Shown: positions 30,746 to 39,434 of the stretch, in pieces
Layout: each line of letters starts with the position of its first letter
How positions within the stretch are numbered: position 1 is the first letter of the stretch
Source: Oceanisphaera sp. IT1-181
GTDB taxonomy: Bacteria > Pseudomonadota > Gammaproteobacteria > Enterobacterales > Aeromonadaceae
Assembly: GCF_033807535.1 (NCBI RefSeq)
Contig: NZ_CP136856.1
Location: 25,001 to 89,000, forward strand
Reading direction: 5' to 3'
Length of the DNA: 64,000 nt
Made by a program: the position numbers and the translations under genes
Notes under the pieces: generated by a model
Told to the model about the DNA's origin: nothing
The model's database searches: none
The model's input: only the letters and a program-made list of their open reading frames with translations

Positions 30746-32250
30746 CAAGACCCATAGTCTGGACCATTGCCGGTTCTGATTCGGGCGGCGGCGCTGGAAT
30801 TCAGGCAGACTTGCACACCATTCACACACTGGGCGGCCACGGCTGCTCGGTTATTTCCGCCATTACCGCGCAAAATTCCGTTGCCGTATCCATGGTTGAG
30901 CCTGTGCTAATGCAGGCTTTTACCAGCCAATTAGTGTCATTGGCCACGGATATGCAGGCTAAAGCCATCAAGATTGGTTTGTTGCCCGGTGGTTTGCGTG
31001 CCGAGGTATTGGCCCGTTATCTGCGCGAATATCGCCGCCAGTGGCAGCCTTACGTAGTGCTGGATCCGGTGGCGATTGCCAGTACCGGCCAAGCCATGGC
31101 TGAGGCCAGCTTATTACCGGCCATCAAGCAGCATTTGCTGGCAGAAGTGGACTTAATCACCCCTAACGCCATCGAATTAGCAGTATTGTCGGGCATTACG
31201 CCCGACTCTGCGGCGAACGTGCGGGCAGGTGCTGCTGCGCTGCTAGAAATGGGTGCCCGTGCCGTATTGGTGAAAGGCGGTCATTTTGATTGGGCAGATA
31301 ATCAAGCCATCGATTTTTATACGGACGGCGAGCGCGAGATTTGGCTGGCCAGCCCTAAAGTCGAGACGGTACATGGTCACGGAACTGGTTGCACTTTGTC
31401 CTCTGCTATCGCCACCGCCATCGCGCTGGATTACCCAATAGAAGATGCGCTGGTATTAGCCAAAGCCTATGTAAACCAAGGCTTAAAAGGTGCCGAAGCA
31501 ATCGGTGCTGGCGCGGGCCCGGTGGCGCACTTAGGTTGGCCAACGGATCTGAATGACTTCCCAACGGTAGTAATGCCCGGTTCAGCTTTGGCCGAGCAGT
31601 TAGGCATTAGTGGCCCGCACCCTAAGGGTGAGTTTACTGCCATGGATACCCTGAAATTAGGGCTGTATCCGGTAGTGACCAGCATCACTTTGCTGGAGCA
31701 ACTGCTGACTTGGGGTGTACGCACCTTACAGCTGCGCATCAAAGATAAAACCGACGACCAAGTAGAAGCCGATATTAAGGCCGCCGTTGAGCTGGGTCAG
31801 CGCTTTAACGCACGCCTATTTATTAACGACTACTGGCGCTTAGCTATTAAACATGGCGCTTATGGCGTGCATTTAGGCCAAGAAGACATCGAAATCGCCG
31901 ATCTTGAAGCAATTCGTGCTGCCGGTATTAAGTTAGGTTTATCAACCCACGGTTATTACGAAATGCTGCGTGCCCGTGAGTTGAAACCGTCTTACTTGGC
32001 ATTGGGGCATATCTTCCCTACCAAGACCAAAGACATGCCCTCGCGGCCACAAGGCTTAGAGCGCTTACATCGCTATGTAGCACTAATGGAAAAAGAGTTT
32101 CCATTAGTAGCTATTGGTGGCATTAGCCGTGATCGTGTGCCCTTAGTGGCCGAGACGGGCATTGGCAGCATAGCGCTGGTGACCGCCATTACCGAAGCCG
32201 ATAATCCCGAAGCCGCGACCCGCGAGCTGCTGGCTCTGGTGGAGGGCTAA
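30742..32250 (+). CDS. thiDE: ThiDE fusion: HMP(-P) kinase and thiamine-phosphate synthase
   Basis: This is a bifunctional 502-aa protein. The N-terminal half (about 1-265) is ThiD, the ribokinase-fold HMP and HMP-P kinase, with AGSDSGGGAGIQADL and the catalytic region GHGTGCTLSSAIA. The C-terminal half (about 300-500) is ThiE, the TIM-barrel thiamine-phosphate synthase, with LRIKDKT, LFINDYW, GVHLGQED and AIGGISRD. The start overlaps the thiC stop. Its last 20 residues are echoed by the tandem units that follow. Confidence 0.94.
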   Translation: MTRPIVWTIAGSDSGGGAGIQADLHTIHTLGGHGCSVISAITAQNSVAVSMVEPVLMQAFTSQLVSLATDMQAKAIKIGLLPGGLRAEVLARYLREYRRQWQPYVVLDPVAIASTGQAMAEASLLPAIKQHLLAEVDLITPNAIELAVLSGITPDSAANVRAGAAALLEMGARAVLVKGGHFDWADNQAIDFYTDGEREIWLASPKVETVHGHGTGCTLSSAIATAIALDYPIEDALVLAKAYVNQGLKGAEAIGAGAGPVAHLGWPTDLNDFPTVVMPGSALAEQLGISGPHPKGEFTAMDTLKLGLYPVVTSITLLEQLLTWGVRTLQLRIKDKTDDQVEADIKAAVELGQRFNARLFINDYWRLAIKHGAYGVHLGQEDIEIADLEAIRAAGIKLGLSTHGYYEMLRARELKPSYLALGHIFPTKTKDMPSRPQGLERLHRYVALMEKEFPLVAIGGISRDRVPLVAETGIGSIALVTAITEADNPEAATRELLALVEG

Positions 32251-32414
32251 TATGCTCAGCGACGACGAATTAACGGACGTTTATAGCCCGCAAACTGCGA
32301 CCTGTACTTTGCTGACCTTGGTGGAGAATTACTATGCTCAGCGATGACGAATTAACGGACGTTTATAGCCCGCAAACTGCGACCTGTACTTTGCTGACCT
32401 TGGTGGAGAATTAC
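32251..32414 (+). repeat. Two perfect-length 82-bp tandem units at the thiE/thiF junction
   Basis: The sequence TATGCTCAGCGAYGACGAAT recurs at 32251, 32333 and 32415, giving two full 82-bp units (one base apart in identity) plus the real thiF start. The unit contains a thiF-like start followed by a diverged thiE-like 3' end. 82 is not a multiple of 3, so each unit stops in the next one instead of extending thiF. Confidence 0.93.
32252..32347 (+). pseudogene. Chimeric micro-ORF 1 (ThiF head, ThiE-like tail)
   Basis: This ATG opens a 31-codon frame. Residues MLSDDE equal the ThiF N-terminus, then TDVYSPQTATCTLLTLVEN aligns with the ThiE tail TEADNPEAATRELLALVEG. It ends at a TGA inside the next unit, overlapping the next ATG. 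It may be translated by coupling from thiDE, but no function is implied; it is probably duplication debris. Confidence 0.5.
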
Positions 32415-32429
32415 TATGCTCAGCGATGA
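32334..32429 (+). pseudogene. Chimeric micro-ORF 2, duplicate of micro-ORF 1
   Basis: This encodes the same 31 residues as the first unit and stops at a TGA 12 nt past the thiF ATG. GTGGAG lies upstream of the thiF start, so thiF can be translated on its own or by coupling from this frame. Confidence 0.5.
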
Positions 32430-33174
32430 CGAATTTATGCGCTATAGCCGGCACCTACTGCTGGAAGAAGTTGGCGAACAAGGTCAGTTGAAGCTGAAGC
32501 AGGCCTCTATCTTAGTGGTGGGGCTAGGTGGTTTAGGCTCGCCGGCGGTGCAATATTTGGCCGCGGCGGGCGTGGGCACCTTGTGGTTGGCTGACTTTGA
32601 TCACATCGACGTCAGCAATCTACAGCGGCAAACGCTGTATGACATGGACAGTATCAAGCAAAGTAAGGCCGAAACTGCGCGGCTTAAGTTACAAAAACTT
32701 AATCCAGAAGTGGAGGTGATTGCCATCCATCAAAAGATGGATGAGCAAAGCCTGCCGGGCTTTGTGTCTGAAGTCGACTTGGTGCTGGATTGCACCGACA
32801 ATATTTTGATCCGCCAGCAACTGAATGCGGCCTGTTATCAGGCGGGCAAGCCCTTGTTGGTGGGTGCGGCGATTCGCTTTGAAGGCCAATTGCTGGCGCT
32901 GGATCCTAAGCGCGACCATGGCTGTTATCGCTGCCTGTATGGCACCGATATTGGCGAGCAGCTGAACTGCAGCAACTCTGGGGTAATTGGCCCGGTAGTG
33001 GGCACCATTGGCATGCTACAAGCGCTGGAAGCCATTAAGTTCTTCACCGGCACCGGCACTGTGCCTTGGGGCGAGTTGAAACTGTTTGATGCCAAAAATC
33101 ATAGTTGGCACGGCTTGCGGGTCCCTAAAGACCCTGCTTGTCCAGTATGTGGTGTAAAGAGGGAAGAGACATGA
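32416..33174 (+). CDS. thiF: ThiF: adenylyltransferase for ThiS
   Basis: ThiF adenylates the C-terminal glycine of ThiS for sulfur transfer in thiazole synthesis. The 252-aa protein has the nucleotide-binding loop VGLGGLGSPAVQYLAAAGVG, the R/K catalytic region ADFDHIDVSNLQRQ, and zinc cysteine pairs CYRC and CPVC. The start is the third copy of the repeated segment; GTGGAG lies about 7 nt upstream. Its end overlaps the thiS start by 4 nt. Confidence 0.95.
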   Translation: MLSDDEFMRYSRHLLLEEVGEQGQLKLKQASILVVGLGGLGSPAVQYLAAAGVGTLWLADFDHIDVSNLQRQTLYDMDSIKQSKAETARLKLQKLNPEVEVIAIHQKMDEQSLPGFVSEVDLVLDCTDNILIRQQLNAACYQAGKPLLVGAAIRFEGQLLALDPKRDHGCYRCLYGTDIGEQLNCSNSGVIGPVVGTIGMLQALEAIKFFTGTGTVPWGELKLFDAKNHSWHGLRVPKDPACPVCGVKREET

Positions 33175-33374
33175 TCAGGATAATATTAAATAACGACTCG
33201 CTGGAGTTGGCTGCAGGCACGACGCTGGCTCAGTTACTGCTGGAGCTTGAACAAAACAAGCCCGGTGTGGCGGTGGCACTTAATCAGCAGGTGGTGGCGC
33301 GCAGTCAATGGTCGGAACAGCAATTAGCGTCTAACGATAAAATCACCTTATTTCACGCCATAGCCGGAGGCTAA
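33171..33374 (+). CDS. thiS: ThiS: thiazole sulfur-carrier protein
   Basis: ThiS is a ubiquitin-like sulfur carrier. I use the ATG at 33171 (67 aa, MIRIILNNDSLEL), which overlaps the thiF stop as ATGA; the frame opens earlier at 33138 but those residues lie in thiF. It ends in the di-glycine tail AIAGG needed for adenylation and thiocarboxylation. thiG starts directly after. Confidence 0.95.
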   Translation: MIRIILNNDSLELAAGTTLAQLLLELEQNKPGVAVALNQQVVARSQWSEQQLASNDKITLFHAIAGG

Positions 33375-33375
33375 C

Positions 33376-34146
33376 ATGAGTCTTATTATTGCCAACAAAA
33401 CCTTTAGTTCTCGTCTGTTTACCGGAACGGGCAAGTTTGCCAACGGCCAACAGATGAAAGACGCTTTTATTGCCAGTGGCACCGACTTGGTGACCATGGC
33501 GATGAAACGTCTGGATCTTAAAAATCATAGTGATGATATATTGCCGCCGCTGCTCGAGCTGGGTGTCAATTTGTTGCCCAATACCGCCGGTGCCAAAACG
33601 GTAGAAGAAGCCCTGTTTGCGGCGCGTCTGGCACGGGAAGCACTGGGTACCAACTGGTTGAAGCTGGAAGTGCACCCTGACCCCAAGTATCTGTTACCAG
33701 ACCCGATAGAAACCCTGAAAGCGGCAGAAATACTGGTTAAAGAAGGCTTTATCGTATTGCCTTATTGCAGTGCCGATCCCGTGTTGTGCAAACGACTGGA
33801 AGAAGTCGGCTGTGCCGCCGTGATGCCGCTGGGCGCCCCCATTGGCACCAATAAAGGTCTGGTGACTCACGACTTTTTGCAGATTATCATCGAACAGGCC
33901 AATGTGCCGGTGGTGGTGGATGCAGGTCTTGGCGCACCTAGCCATGCCGCTTACGCCATGGAATTAGGTGCCGATGCTGTGTTGGTCAACACTGCCATTG
34001 CCACCGCTCGTGATCCTATTGCCATGGCCGAAGCCTTTAAGTTGGCGGTTATCTCTGGGCGCATGGCCTATCTAGCTGGGCTGGCAGGCAAAAGCCAGTA
34101 CGCTCAAGCCACCAGTCCTCTGACCGACTTCCTGGATACGTTATGA
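33376..34146 (+). CDS. thiG: Thiazole synthase ThiG
   Basis: ThiG builds the thiazole ring from deoxyxylulose phosphate, dehydroglycine and ThiS-thiocarboxylate. The 256-aa TIM-barrel protein has the Schiff-base lysine segment NWLKLEVHPDP, LPYCSADP, MPLGAPIGTNKG and VVDAGLGAPSHAA. It starts one base after the thiS stop and overlaps thiH by 4 nt. Confidence 0.96.
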   Translation: MSLIIANKTFSSRLFTGTGKFANGQQMKDAFIASGTDLVTMAMKRLDLKNHSDDILPPLLELGVNLLPNTAGAKTVEEALFAARLAREALGTNWLKLEVHPDPKYLLPDPIETLKAAEILVKEGFIVLPYCSADPVLCKRLEEVGCAAVMPLGAPIGTNKGLVTHDFLQIIIEQANVPVVVDAGLGAPSHAAYAMELGADAVLVNTAIATARDPIAMAEAFKLAVISGRMAYLAGLAGKSQYAQATSPLTDFLDTL

Positions 34147-35264
34147 GTTTTTTCGACGTATGGTCATCCATGGATTGGGATGACGTCAAGATGAGCATTT
34201 ATGCCAAGCGGGCAAAAGATGTTGAGCTGGCGCTGGCCAAGCCCAAGCGCGACTTGCAGGACTTTATGGCGTTGATTTCGCCGGCGGCCGAGCCGTACTT
34301 GGAGCAAATGGCGCAGCAGTCTTATCAATTGACTCGCCAGCGCTTTGGTAGCACGGTCGGGTTTTATATTCCGTTGTATTTATCTAACCTGTGCGCCAAC
34401 GACTGTACTTATTGCGGCTTTTCCATGAGCAACCGCATCAAGCGCAAGACTCTGAGTGCCGAAGAAATCGAACAGGAATGTCTGGCGATCAAGGCGATGG
34501 GCTTCGATACCGTGCTGCTGGTGACCGGTGAGCACGAAGGCAAAGTGGGGATGGAGTATTTCAAGCAGATGTTGCCCATCGTCAAGCGCCACTTCAGCTA
34601 TGTGATGATGGAAGTGCAGCCCTTGTCCGAAGCCGAATATGCCGAGCTGCGCCAGTACGGGCTGGACAGCGTGATGGTATATCAGGAAACGTACCAGCAT
34701 CTGACCTACGACGAGCACCATATTCGCGGCAAGAAAAAAGATTTTCGCTGGCGGCTAGAAACACCAGACCGACTGGGTAAGGCGGGGATCGACAAAATTG
34801 GTCTGGGCGCCTTGTTCGGGTTGGAAGACTGGCGCGCCGATAGCTTTTATGTGGCGGCCCATTTACGGTATCTGCAAAAGCAGTACTGGCAGACTCGCTA
34901 TTCGGTGTCGTTTCCGCGTTTGCGCCCCTGCGAAGGCGGCCTAGTGCCCAAGTCGCTGATGAGCGATCGTCAGCTGGTGCAGCTGATTTGTGCCTATCGG
35001 CTGTTTGATAATGAGCTGGAACTCAGCCTGTCGACCCGAGAAGCGCAGGCGTTTCGTGACAAGGTGATCCCGCTCGGTATCACCAGCATTAGTGCCGGCT
35101 CCAAGACTCAACCGGGCGGTTATGTCGAAAACGTCAAGGCAGAGCTGGAGCAGTTTGAAATTGACGACGACCGCAGCCCGGCCGAGGTGGCCAAGGCCTT
35201 GGTGGCTACAGGTTTACAACCAGTCTGGACTGACTGGGATAACAGCTACTCCGCCAGCCGTTAA
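34143..35264 (+). CDS. thiH: 2-iminoacetate synthase ThiH
   Basis: ThiH is a radical-SAM tyrosine lyase that supplies dehydroglycine to ThiG. The 373-aa protein has the cluster motif CANDCTYC (CxxxCxxC) and the N-terminal segment FGSTVGFYIPLYLSNLC typical of the family. It is the last gene of the operon. Base composition is high here: 34921-34980 has 40 G+C of 60. Confidence 0.96.
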   Translation: MSFFDVWSSMDWDDVKMSIYAKRAKDVELALAKPKRDLQDFMALISPAAEPYLEQMAQQSYQLTRQRFGSTVGFYIPLYLSNLCANDCTYCGFSMSNRIKRKTLSAEEIEQECLAIKAMGFDTVLLVTGEHEGKVGMEYFKQMLPIVKRHFSYVMMEVQPLSEAEYAELRQYGLDSVMVYQETYQHLTYDEHHIRGKKKDFRWRLETPDRLGKAGIDKIGLGALFGLEDWRADSFYVAAHLRYLQKQYWQTRYSVSFPRLRPCEGGLVPKSLMSDRQLVQLICAYRLFDNELELSLSTREAQAFRDKVIPLGITSISAGSKTQPGGYVENVKAELEQFEIDDDRSPAEVAKALVATGLQPVWTDWDNSYSASR

Positions 35265-35268
35265 TCAT

Positions 35269-35298
35269 CAGCGGGAGCCCTATTGCGAGCTCCCGCTG
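35269..35298. terminator. Possible terminator hairpin between thiH and menA-like gene
   Basis: CAGCGGGAGC (35269-35278) pairs with GCTCCCGCTG (35289-35298) between convergent genes. There is no T-tract, so it is a weak intrinsic terminator at best. Confidence 0.4.
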
Positions 35299-35322
35299 CT
35301 TACCCGCTCCCCCTCTCCACGG

Positions 35323-36216
35323 TTACCATGCCGCCCAAAATAGACCGGCGCTCAGCAGTAACAAGTACAGATGAATAAAGAAGACGTTTAGCCCCAGGTA
35401 AGAGGTTAGCGCATGCCTATTGCTGTGTTGGCGAATCACCCCGGGGATTAACTTGATCAGTACGCCTGCGGACAGCAGTGCCACCAAAGCATGGTTAGGC
35501 AGCCAGGCTAGACTCACCCCCAAGAGCAGTAAACCGAGCGCAACAAGATGCAATATACTAAAAATAATCGCGCAAGGCTCCAAGCCAAGCAGGATAGGAT
35601 AATTGCGTCTGCCTACTTGCCGATCGGCGGTGACATCGGGAAATTGATTCAGCAATAACAGATTGCTGACCAGCAAAGAGACGATAACAGCCAGCAACCA
35701 AGCACCGGCCACCAAAGACTGTTGCAACACCCAAATTGCGCCCAAAGTCATGAGCAAACCAAAGCCGATACCTGGCGCCACCAAGCATACCAAGGGTGAA
35801 CGATTAATGTATTGGGTATAGGTGTAGATAATAAGTACCCCGGGTAAGCCAATCCAGAGCAAAGGCCAGCCATAACGGCTGATCAGTATTAATCCCGCTA
35901 CCATAACGATACTTAAGCTGAGCCAAGCTAAAAACAAGGTCAACTTAGCTTGTTGCGGGTGGGCGACGAGCGTGCCGCTGCCACCGCTAAAAGGAGTTTT
36001 GGTTGTTAAAAAATCCAGCCCAGAGCGAAAATCAAAATACTCGTTAAAGGCGTTAACGCTAATGTGCGCAGGGAGGGCGACCATCAGCACCAAAACGAGA
36101 TCAAGCCACTGCAATACGGCACCTTGATACAGGCTAAATGCCAGTGCGAGCAGCATACAAGCCAAGGTCAAGGTTAGAAAATTAATGCGGGACACACCCA
36201 GTAATATTTTTAGCAT
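35323..36216 (-). CDS. menA: UbiA-family prenyltransferase, MenA-like
   Basis: This integral membrane enzyme attaches a polyprenyl chain to an aromatic acceptor, probably 1,4-dihydroxy-2-naphthoate for menaquinone. I prefer the ATG at 36216 (297 aa, MLKILLGVSRINFL), with AGAGGG 8 nt upstream; the frame opens at 36360 but those residues are not membrane-like. The first Asp-rich motif is NAFNEYFDFRSGLD and the second DVTADRQVGRRNY; about eight membrane helices. MenA identity is by resemblance; another quinone acceptor is possible. Confidence 0.75.
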   Translation of the reverse strand: MLKILLGVSRINFLTLTLACMLLALAFSLYQGAVLQWLDLVLVLMVALPAHISVNAFNEYFDFRSGLDFLTTKTPFSGGSGTLVAHPQQAKLTLFLAWLSLSIVMVAGLILISRYGWPLLWIGLPGVLIIYTYTQYINRSPLVCLVAPGIGFGLLMTLGAIWVLQQSLVAGAWLLAVIVSLLVSNLLLLNQFPDVTADRQVGRRNYPILLGLEPCAIIFSILHLVALGLLLLGVSLAWLPNHALVALLSAGVLIKLIPGVIRQHSNRHALTSYLGLNVFFIHLYLLLLSAGLFWAAW

Positions 36217-36424
36217 CCAATGCCCTCTTTTTGGCGCACTATACCCCGTTGCCACAGCCGGATATTGACCTGACACAAAGCCGTCCCAAATAAAGCGACA
36301 CGAGTGTCTATTACGCCTATGTTCCGTGACATATTTCGTCCTTACTATGCATGGCAGCATGGCGTTAGTCGAATAGAGTGGTTAAGCTGACAATGAGAGT
36401 CATAACGTAAGGGGTAGGGCTAAG

Positions 36425-36823
36425 GTGAATAATACACACAGCAAGGTGATCGGCTACGTCCTGTGGATTTTTGGTTTTATGGGCGCTCATCGTTTTTACT
36501 ACGGTCGTCCCATTAGTGGCGTGCTGTACTTCTTTACGCTTGGCCTGTTTTTTGTCGGCTGGATTGTGGATTTATTCTTGATCCCCAGCATGGACAGGGA
36601 TGCGGATGATCGTTACGCCAAAGGGCCCACCGATTATAATATCACTTGGGTGTTGATGACCTTTCTCGGCATCTTTGGTGCGCATCGACTGTATATGGGC
36701 AAGTGGGTGACGGCTATTATTTGGTTTTTCACCGGCGGCCTATTCTTGGTCGGTTTTCTTTATGATTTTTGTACCTTGAACAGCCAAATCGACGAAGTTA
36801 ATCGTAAGTCACGCCGTTTTTAG
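36425..36823 (+). CDS. TM2-domain membrane protein, duplicated domain
   Basis: This is a 132-aa protein starting with GTG. It contains two TM2 units: FGFMGAHRFYYGRPISGVLY and FLGIFGAHRLYMGKWVTAI, each with a helix-GAHR-YxG-helix pattern. TM2 proteins sit in the membrane; their function in bacteria is mostly unknown. TAAGG and GGTAGGG precede the start. It appears monocistronic. Confidence 0.8.
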   Translation: MNNTHSKVIGYVLWIFGFMGAHRFYYGRPISGVLYFFTLGLFFVGWIVDLFLIPSMDRDADDRYAKGPTDYNITWVLMTFLGIFGAHRLYMGKWVTAIIWFFTGGLFLVGFLYDFCTLNSQIDEVNRKSRRF

Positions 36824-36837
36824 TTAAATTCTAGTAA

Positions 36838-36918
36838 GAGGTGAGGTGTAAAGCGTGAGGCGTAATCAAGCTCGCGCTCTGTTTGCGCCTTACCTCTCTT
36901 TTCACTTCACTCCTCACC
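36838..36918. repeat. Imperfect inverted repeat of GTGAGG/CCTCAC type
   Basis: GAGGTGAGGTGTAAAGCGTG on the left is complementary, with gaps, to the right part ending CACTTCACTCCTCACC. It separates the TM2 gene from the convergent phospholipase D gene and may act as a terminator, but no clean stem plus T-tract is seen. Confidence 0.5.
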
Positions 36919-36922
36919 GGCG

Positions 36923-38503
36923 TTAAAGCATTGAGTCCAACGGCAGATGGCCAAAAATCCAAGCTTTTAAGCGTATCCAGCGGCCGGCTTCGGGCTCGCT
37001 ATCGCGACTGATAATAGTGGCAGGCGTAGTCGACTCATCCAACCAAATTAGCTGCTCCGACGGACCCCACCAGCGCTCGGCGGTCGTCAAATCCAAGCGC
37101 CATGCATGAGCAGGTAACTCTTCTAAGAACGCCTGGCTAGCATAATCGGCCAGCTTTTCGCTATAAATCAACACGCCAATTTCGGTATTCAAGTTAATGG
37201 AACGCGGATCCATATTCATGGAGCCGACGAACAGCGTATCTCGGTCAAAAATCATGGTTTTGGCGTGCAGGCTGGCTTTAGACGAACTGGACAGGCTGCG
37301 ATTGCGCTGGCCCTTTATTTTTATTTTAGCCGTGGGTTGCAGCTCCCATAACTCCACTCCGGCTTCGATCAACGCCTTGCGATAACTGGCGTAGCCGGAG
37401 TGCACTAAGGGCACGTCATTGGCGGCAAGCGAGTTGGTGAGAATAGTGATCTTGGCGCCGGATTCCACCCAGTCGGCAAAATTTTTCACGCCCTCATCTT
37501 CAGGAATAAAGTAGGGCGATACGATTAATGCTTCGCTATGTACCTTATCCAGCAAAGCGATAAGGGCCGGTGCCATATGGCCGGTATCATCTTTAGTTGA
37601 GTTAAGAATTTTGTCGGGATCATCAAAAATAAGGCTGTACTCTGCCCAGTGCAACTCAAGCTCCCCGTGCTTTAGCTCTTCTACCAATCGCAAAGACTCT
37701 AAGCGCGCCAGATAAGCGAGACTGCGCTGGTTTTTGCTGGTGTCCGCTAATTGTCTACGTATCGCCGGTAAAGCTAAAGGGTGGGCGGCGCGTTCTAACT
37801 GCTGGATCGGAATTGATAATTTATGATTCCAATACTGATCGAAAGCCCCTGATACTTCCTGTGCAAACTTGCCCACGCCCAATACGTCCAAATCTGCAAA
37901 GTTAACGTATTCGTCGGCGGCAAAGTAGGTGTTACCGATATTACGACCACCAATAATAGCTGCCTGATTATCGGCAATAAACGACTTATTGTGCATGCGC
38001 CGATTGACCCGCGAGAAGCGGAATAAAAAATCGATATAAGGCATGGCGCGGTTGGAGAAGGGGTTAAATAGTCGAATGGAAATATTAGGATGCTGGATCA
38101 GCGCGCTGAACAGTTTTTCTTGGCCGTCGTGACCAAAATCATCCAATAGCATGCGTACTCTTACGCCGCGATCCGCTGCGCGCAACAAATAGTGGGTAAA
38201 CAACTTGGCGGTGGCATCGTCGTGATACAAGTAATATTGCACATCCAAAGTCTGCTCCGCTGCCTCTATTAACAGCAAGCGCGTGACGAAGGCATCCAAG
38301 CCATTACCCAGTAAGTGAAAGCCTGAGGGAGCCTGATGGCGCAATGCTTCTTTGGCAATACCTTGGCCAAGACGCGTATTTTTCGTGTTGCTGAGCGCAA
38401 AGGTGGCAGGGCTGTATCCCTGCGCTTGGGTACTACAGCCAGAGAGTGCAGTACTCAGCAGCAGTACTAGGCTAATGGAGATCAGAGTAAGAGAAGCTTT
38501 CAT
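36923..38503 (-). CDS. Phospholipase D-family lipoprotein (cardiolipin synthase-like), copy A
   Basis: This 526-aa protein has two HKD motifs: HNKSFIAD (H171) with GGRNIGNTYF, and HAKTMIFD with GSMNMDPRS in the C-terminal half. That is the phosphatidyltransferase/PLD fold, as in cardiolipin synthase ClsC or phosphodiesterases. The N-terminus is a lipoprotein signal ending LSGC (Cys23), so the enzyme should be anchored outside the inner membrane, which is unusual for Cls enzymes and fits ClsC-type relatives. A close paralogue lies at 39435-40988. Confidence 0.85.
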   Translation of the reverse strand: MKASLTLISISLVLLLSTALSGCSTQAQGYSPATFALSNTKNTRLGQGIAKEALRHQAPSGFHLLGNGLDAFVTRLLLIEAAEQTLDVQYYLYHDDATAKLFTHYLLRAADRGVRVRMLLDDFGHDGQEKLFSALIQHPNISIRLFNPFSNRAMPYIDFLFRFSRVNRRMHNKSFIADNQAAIIGGRNIGNTYFAADEYVNFADLDVLGVGKFAQEVSGAFDQYWNHKLSIPIQQLERAAHPLALPAIRRQLADTSKNQRSLAYLARLESLRLVEELKHGELELHWAEYSLIFDDPDKILNSTKDDTGHMAPALIALLDKVHSEALIVSPYFIPEDEGVKNFADWVESGAKITILTNSLAANDVPLVHSGYASYRKALIEAGVELWELQPTAKIKIKGQRNRSLSSSSKASLHAKTMIFDRDTLFVGSMNMDPRSINLNTEIGVLIYSEKLADYASQAFLEELPAHAWRLDLTTAERWWGPSEQLIWLDESTTPATIISRDSEPEAGRWIRLKAWIFGHLPLDSML

Positions 38504-38823
38504 AGGCGCATCTAGCTGGCAGAGAGAATGAGCTCAGTATAGCCAGCGTGCACGGATAACACTGCAGATCTGCACCCAATTTGGGGATCAGAAAAGGGCA
38601 GCTGCACATCGAGTGCGCAAGTGGCGCGGCGTCAGTACGGCTGGCTGCTTATTCAAGAGTAATTAAAGAAGGGTTCGCTATTTATTCTCCTAGCGTCAAC
38701 ACTCAAAGCGGTGTACTGCTGCTCTCAGAGGCCAATCAATGCTGCGTATAACCATAAGCTTCCAGAGACGGCCAGCATCTGTATCCCGATAAAAATTCGT
38801 ATAACGAGTGGGGGAATATTCAA
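38504..38823. other. Divergent promoter region between PLD copy A and cytochrome b561
   Basis: Nothing beyond a likely pair of promoters is recognised in these 320 bases. GTGGGGGAA before 38824 is a plausible ribosome site for the b561 gene. Confidence 0.4.
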
Positions 38824-39384
38824 ATGAATGTTGATACTAAAACGAAACTGAGCCGCACCACCATTTTCTTGCACTGGCTGCTGGCGATCATGGTGCTGGT
38901 GATGCTTGCGGTAGGCGTGATCATGGCCGAGGCAGAAATATACAGTTTGTATCCGTGGCATAAATCTTTTGGTCAGCTGATCTTTCTGATTGTGCTGGTG
39001 CAAGCTGTCCGCCGCCTGAAAAACGGTTGGCCTGAGCCGGTCAGTACCTACTCGCATGTTGAGCGTGTACTCGCCCGCAGCGTGCATTATCTACTGTTAG
39101 TCGGCGTATTACTGATGCCAGTGTTTGGCTTTTTGATGTCCGCATTAGGGGGCAATGGCGTGGCTTTCTTTGGTGTGCAGCTGGTTGCGAGAAATCCAGA
39201 TCCGGCCAATTTAAGTAAAGTGATCCCGCTGAATGGGCCACTGGCGGACCTTATGCTAGCGGCGCACGGTATCTTGGGCTACCTGCTGATTTTGGCAGTG
39301 GTGCTGCATATCTTGGGCGCGTTCAAGCACCACTTGATTGATAAAGACGGGACCTTGCGCCGTATGCTAGGCGATAAGGTTTAG
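38824..39384 (+). CDS. Cytochrome b561-family membrane protein
   Basis: This is a 186-aa di-haem b membrane protein with four helices. Candidate haem ligands are the histidines in FLHWLLA, WHKSFGQL, HYLLLVG and the HGILGYLLILAVVLHILGAF region. Members pass electrons from the quinone pool to periplasmic acceptors. It sits alone between two PLD genes on the opposite strand. Confidence 0.88.
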   Translation: MNVDTKTKLSRTTIFLHWLLAIMVLVMLAVGVIMAEAEIYSLYPWHKSFGQLIFLIVLVQAVRRLKNGWPEPVSTYSHVERVLARSVHYLLLVGVLLMPVFGFLMSALGGNGVAFFGVQLVARNPDPANLSKVIPLNGPLADLMLAAHGILGYLLILAVVLHILGAFKHHLIDKDGTLRRMLGDKV

Positions 39385-39400
39385 GTCTAAGATCCACGTT

Positions 39401-39425
39401 GTACGCCTTACGCCGTAAAGCGTAC
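39401..39425. repeat. GTAC-type extragenic hairpin, copy 2
   Basis: GTACGCCTTAC and GTAAAGCGTAC form a stem with one mismatch around a GC loop, followed by CTGTCCTT. It lies 10 nt from the stop codon of PLD copy B and between convergent genes, where it may act as a terminator. Confidence 0.7.
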
Positions 39426-39434
39426 CTCTGTCCT

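Noticed and set aside
32251..32414. Extended or frameshifted thiF made of the repeat units
   Set aside because: The 82-bp unit shifts frame and each copy ends in TGA; thiF is intact from 32416.
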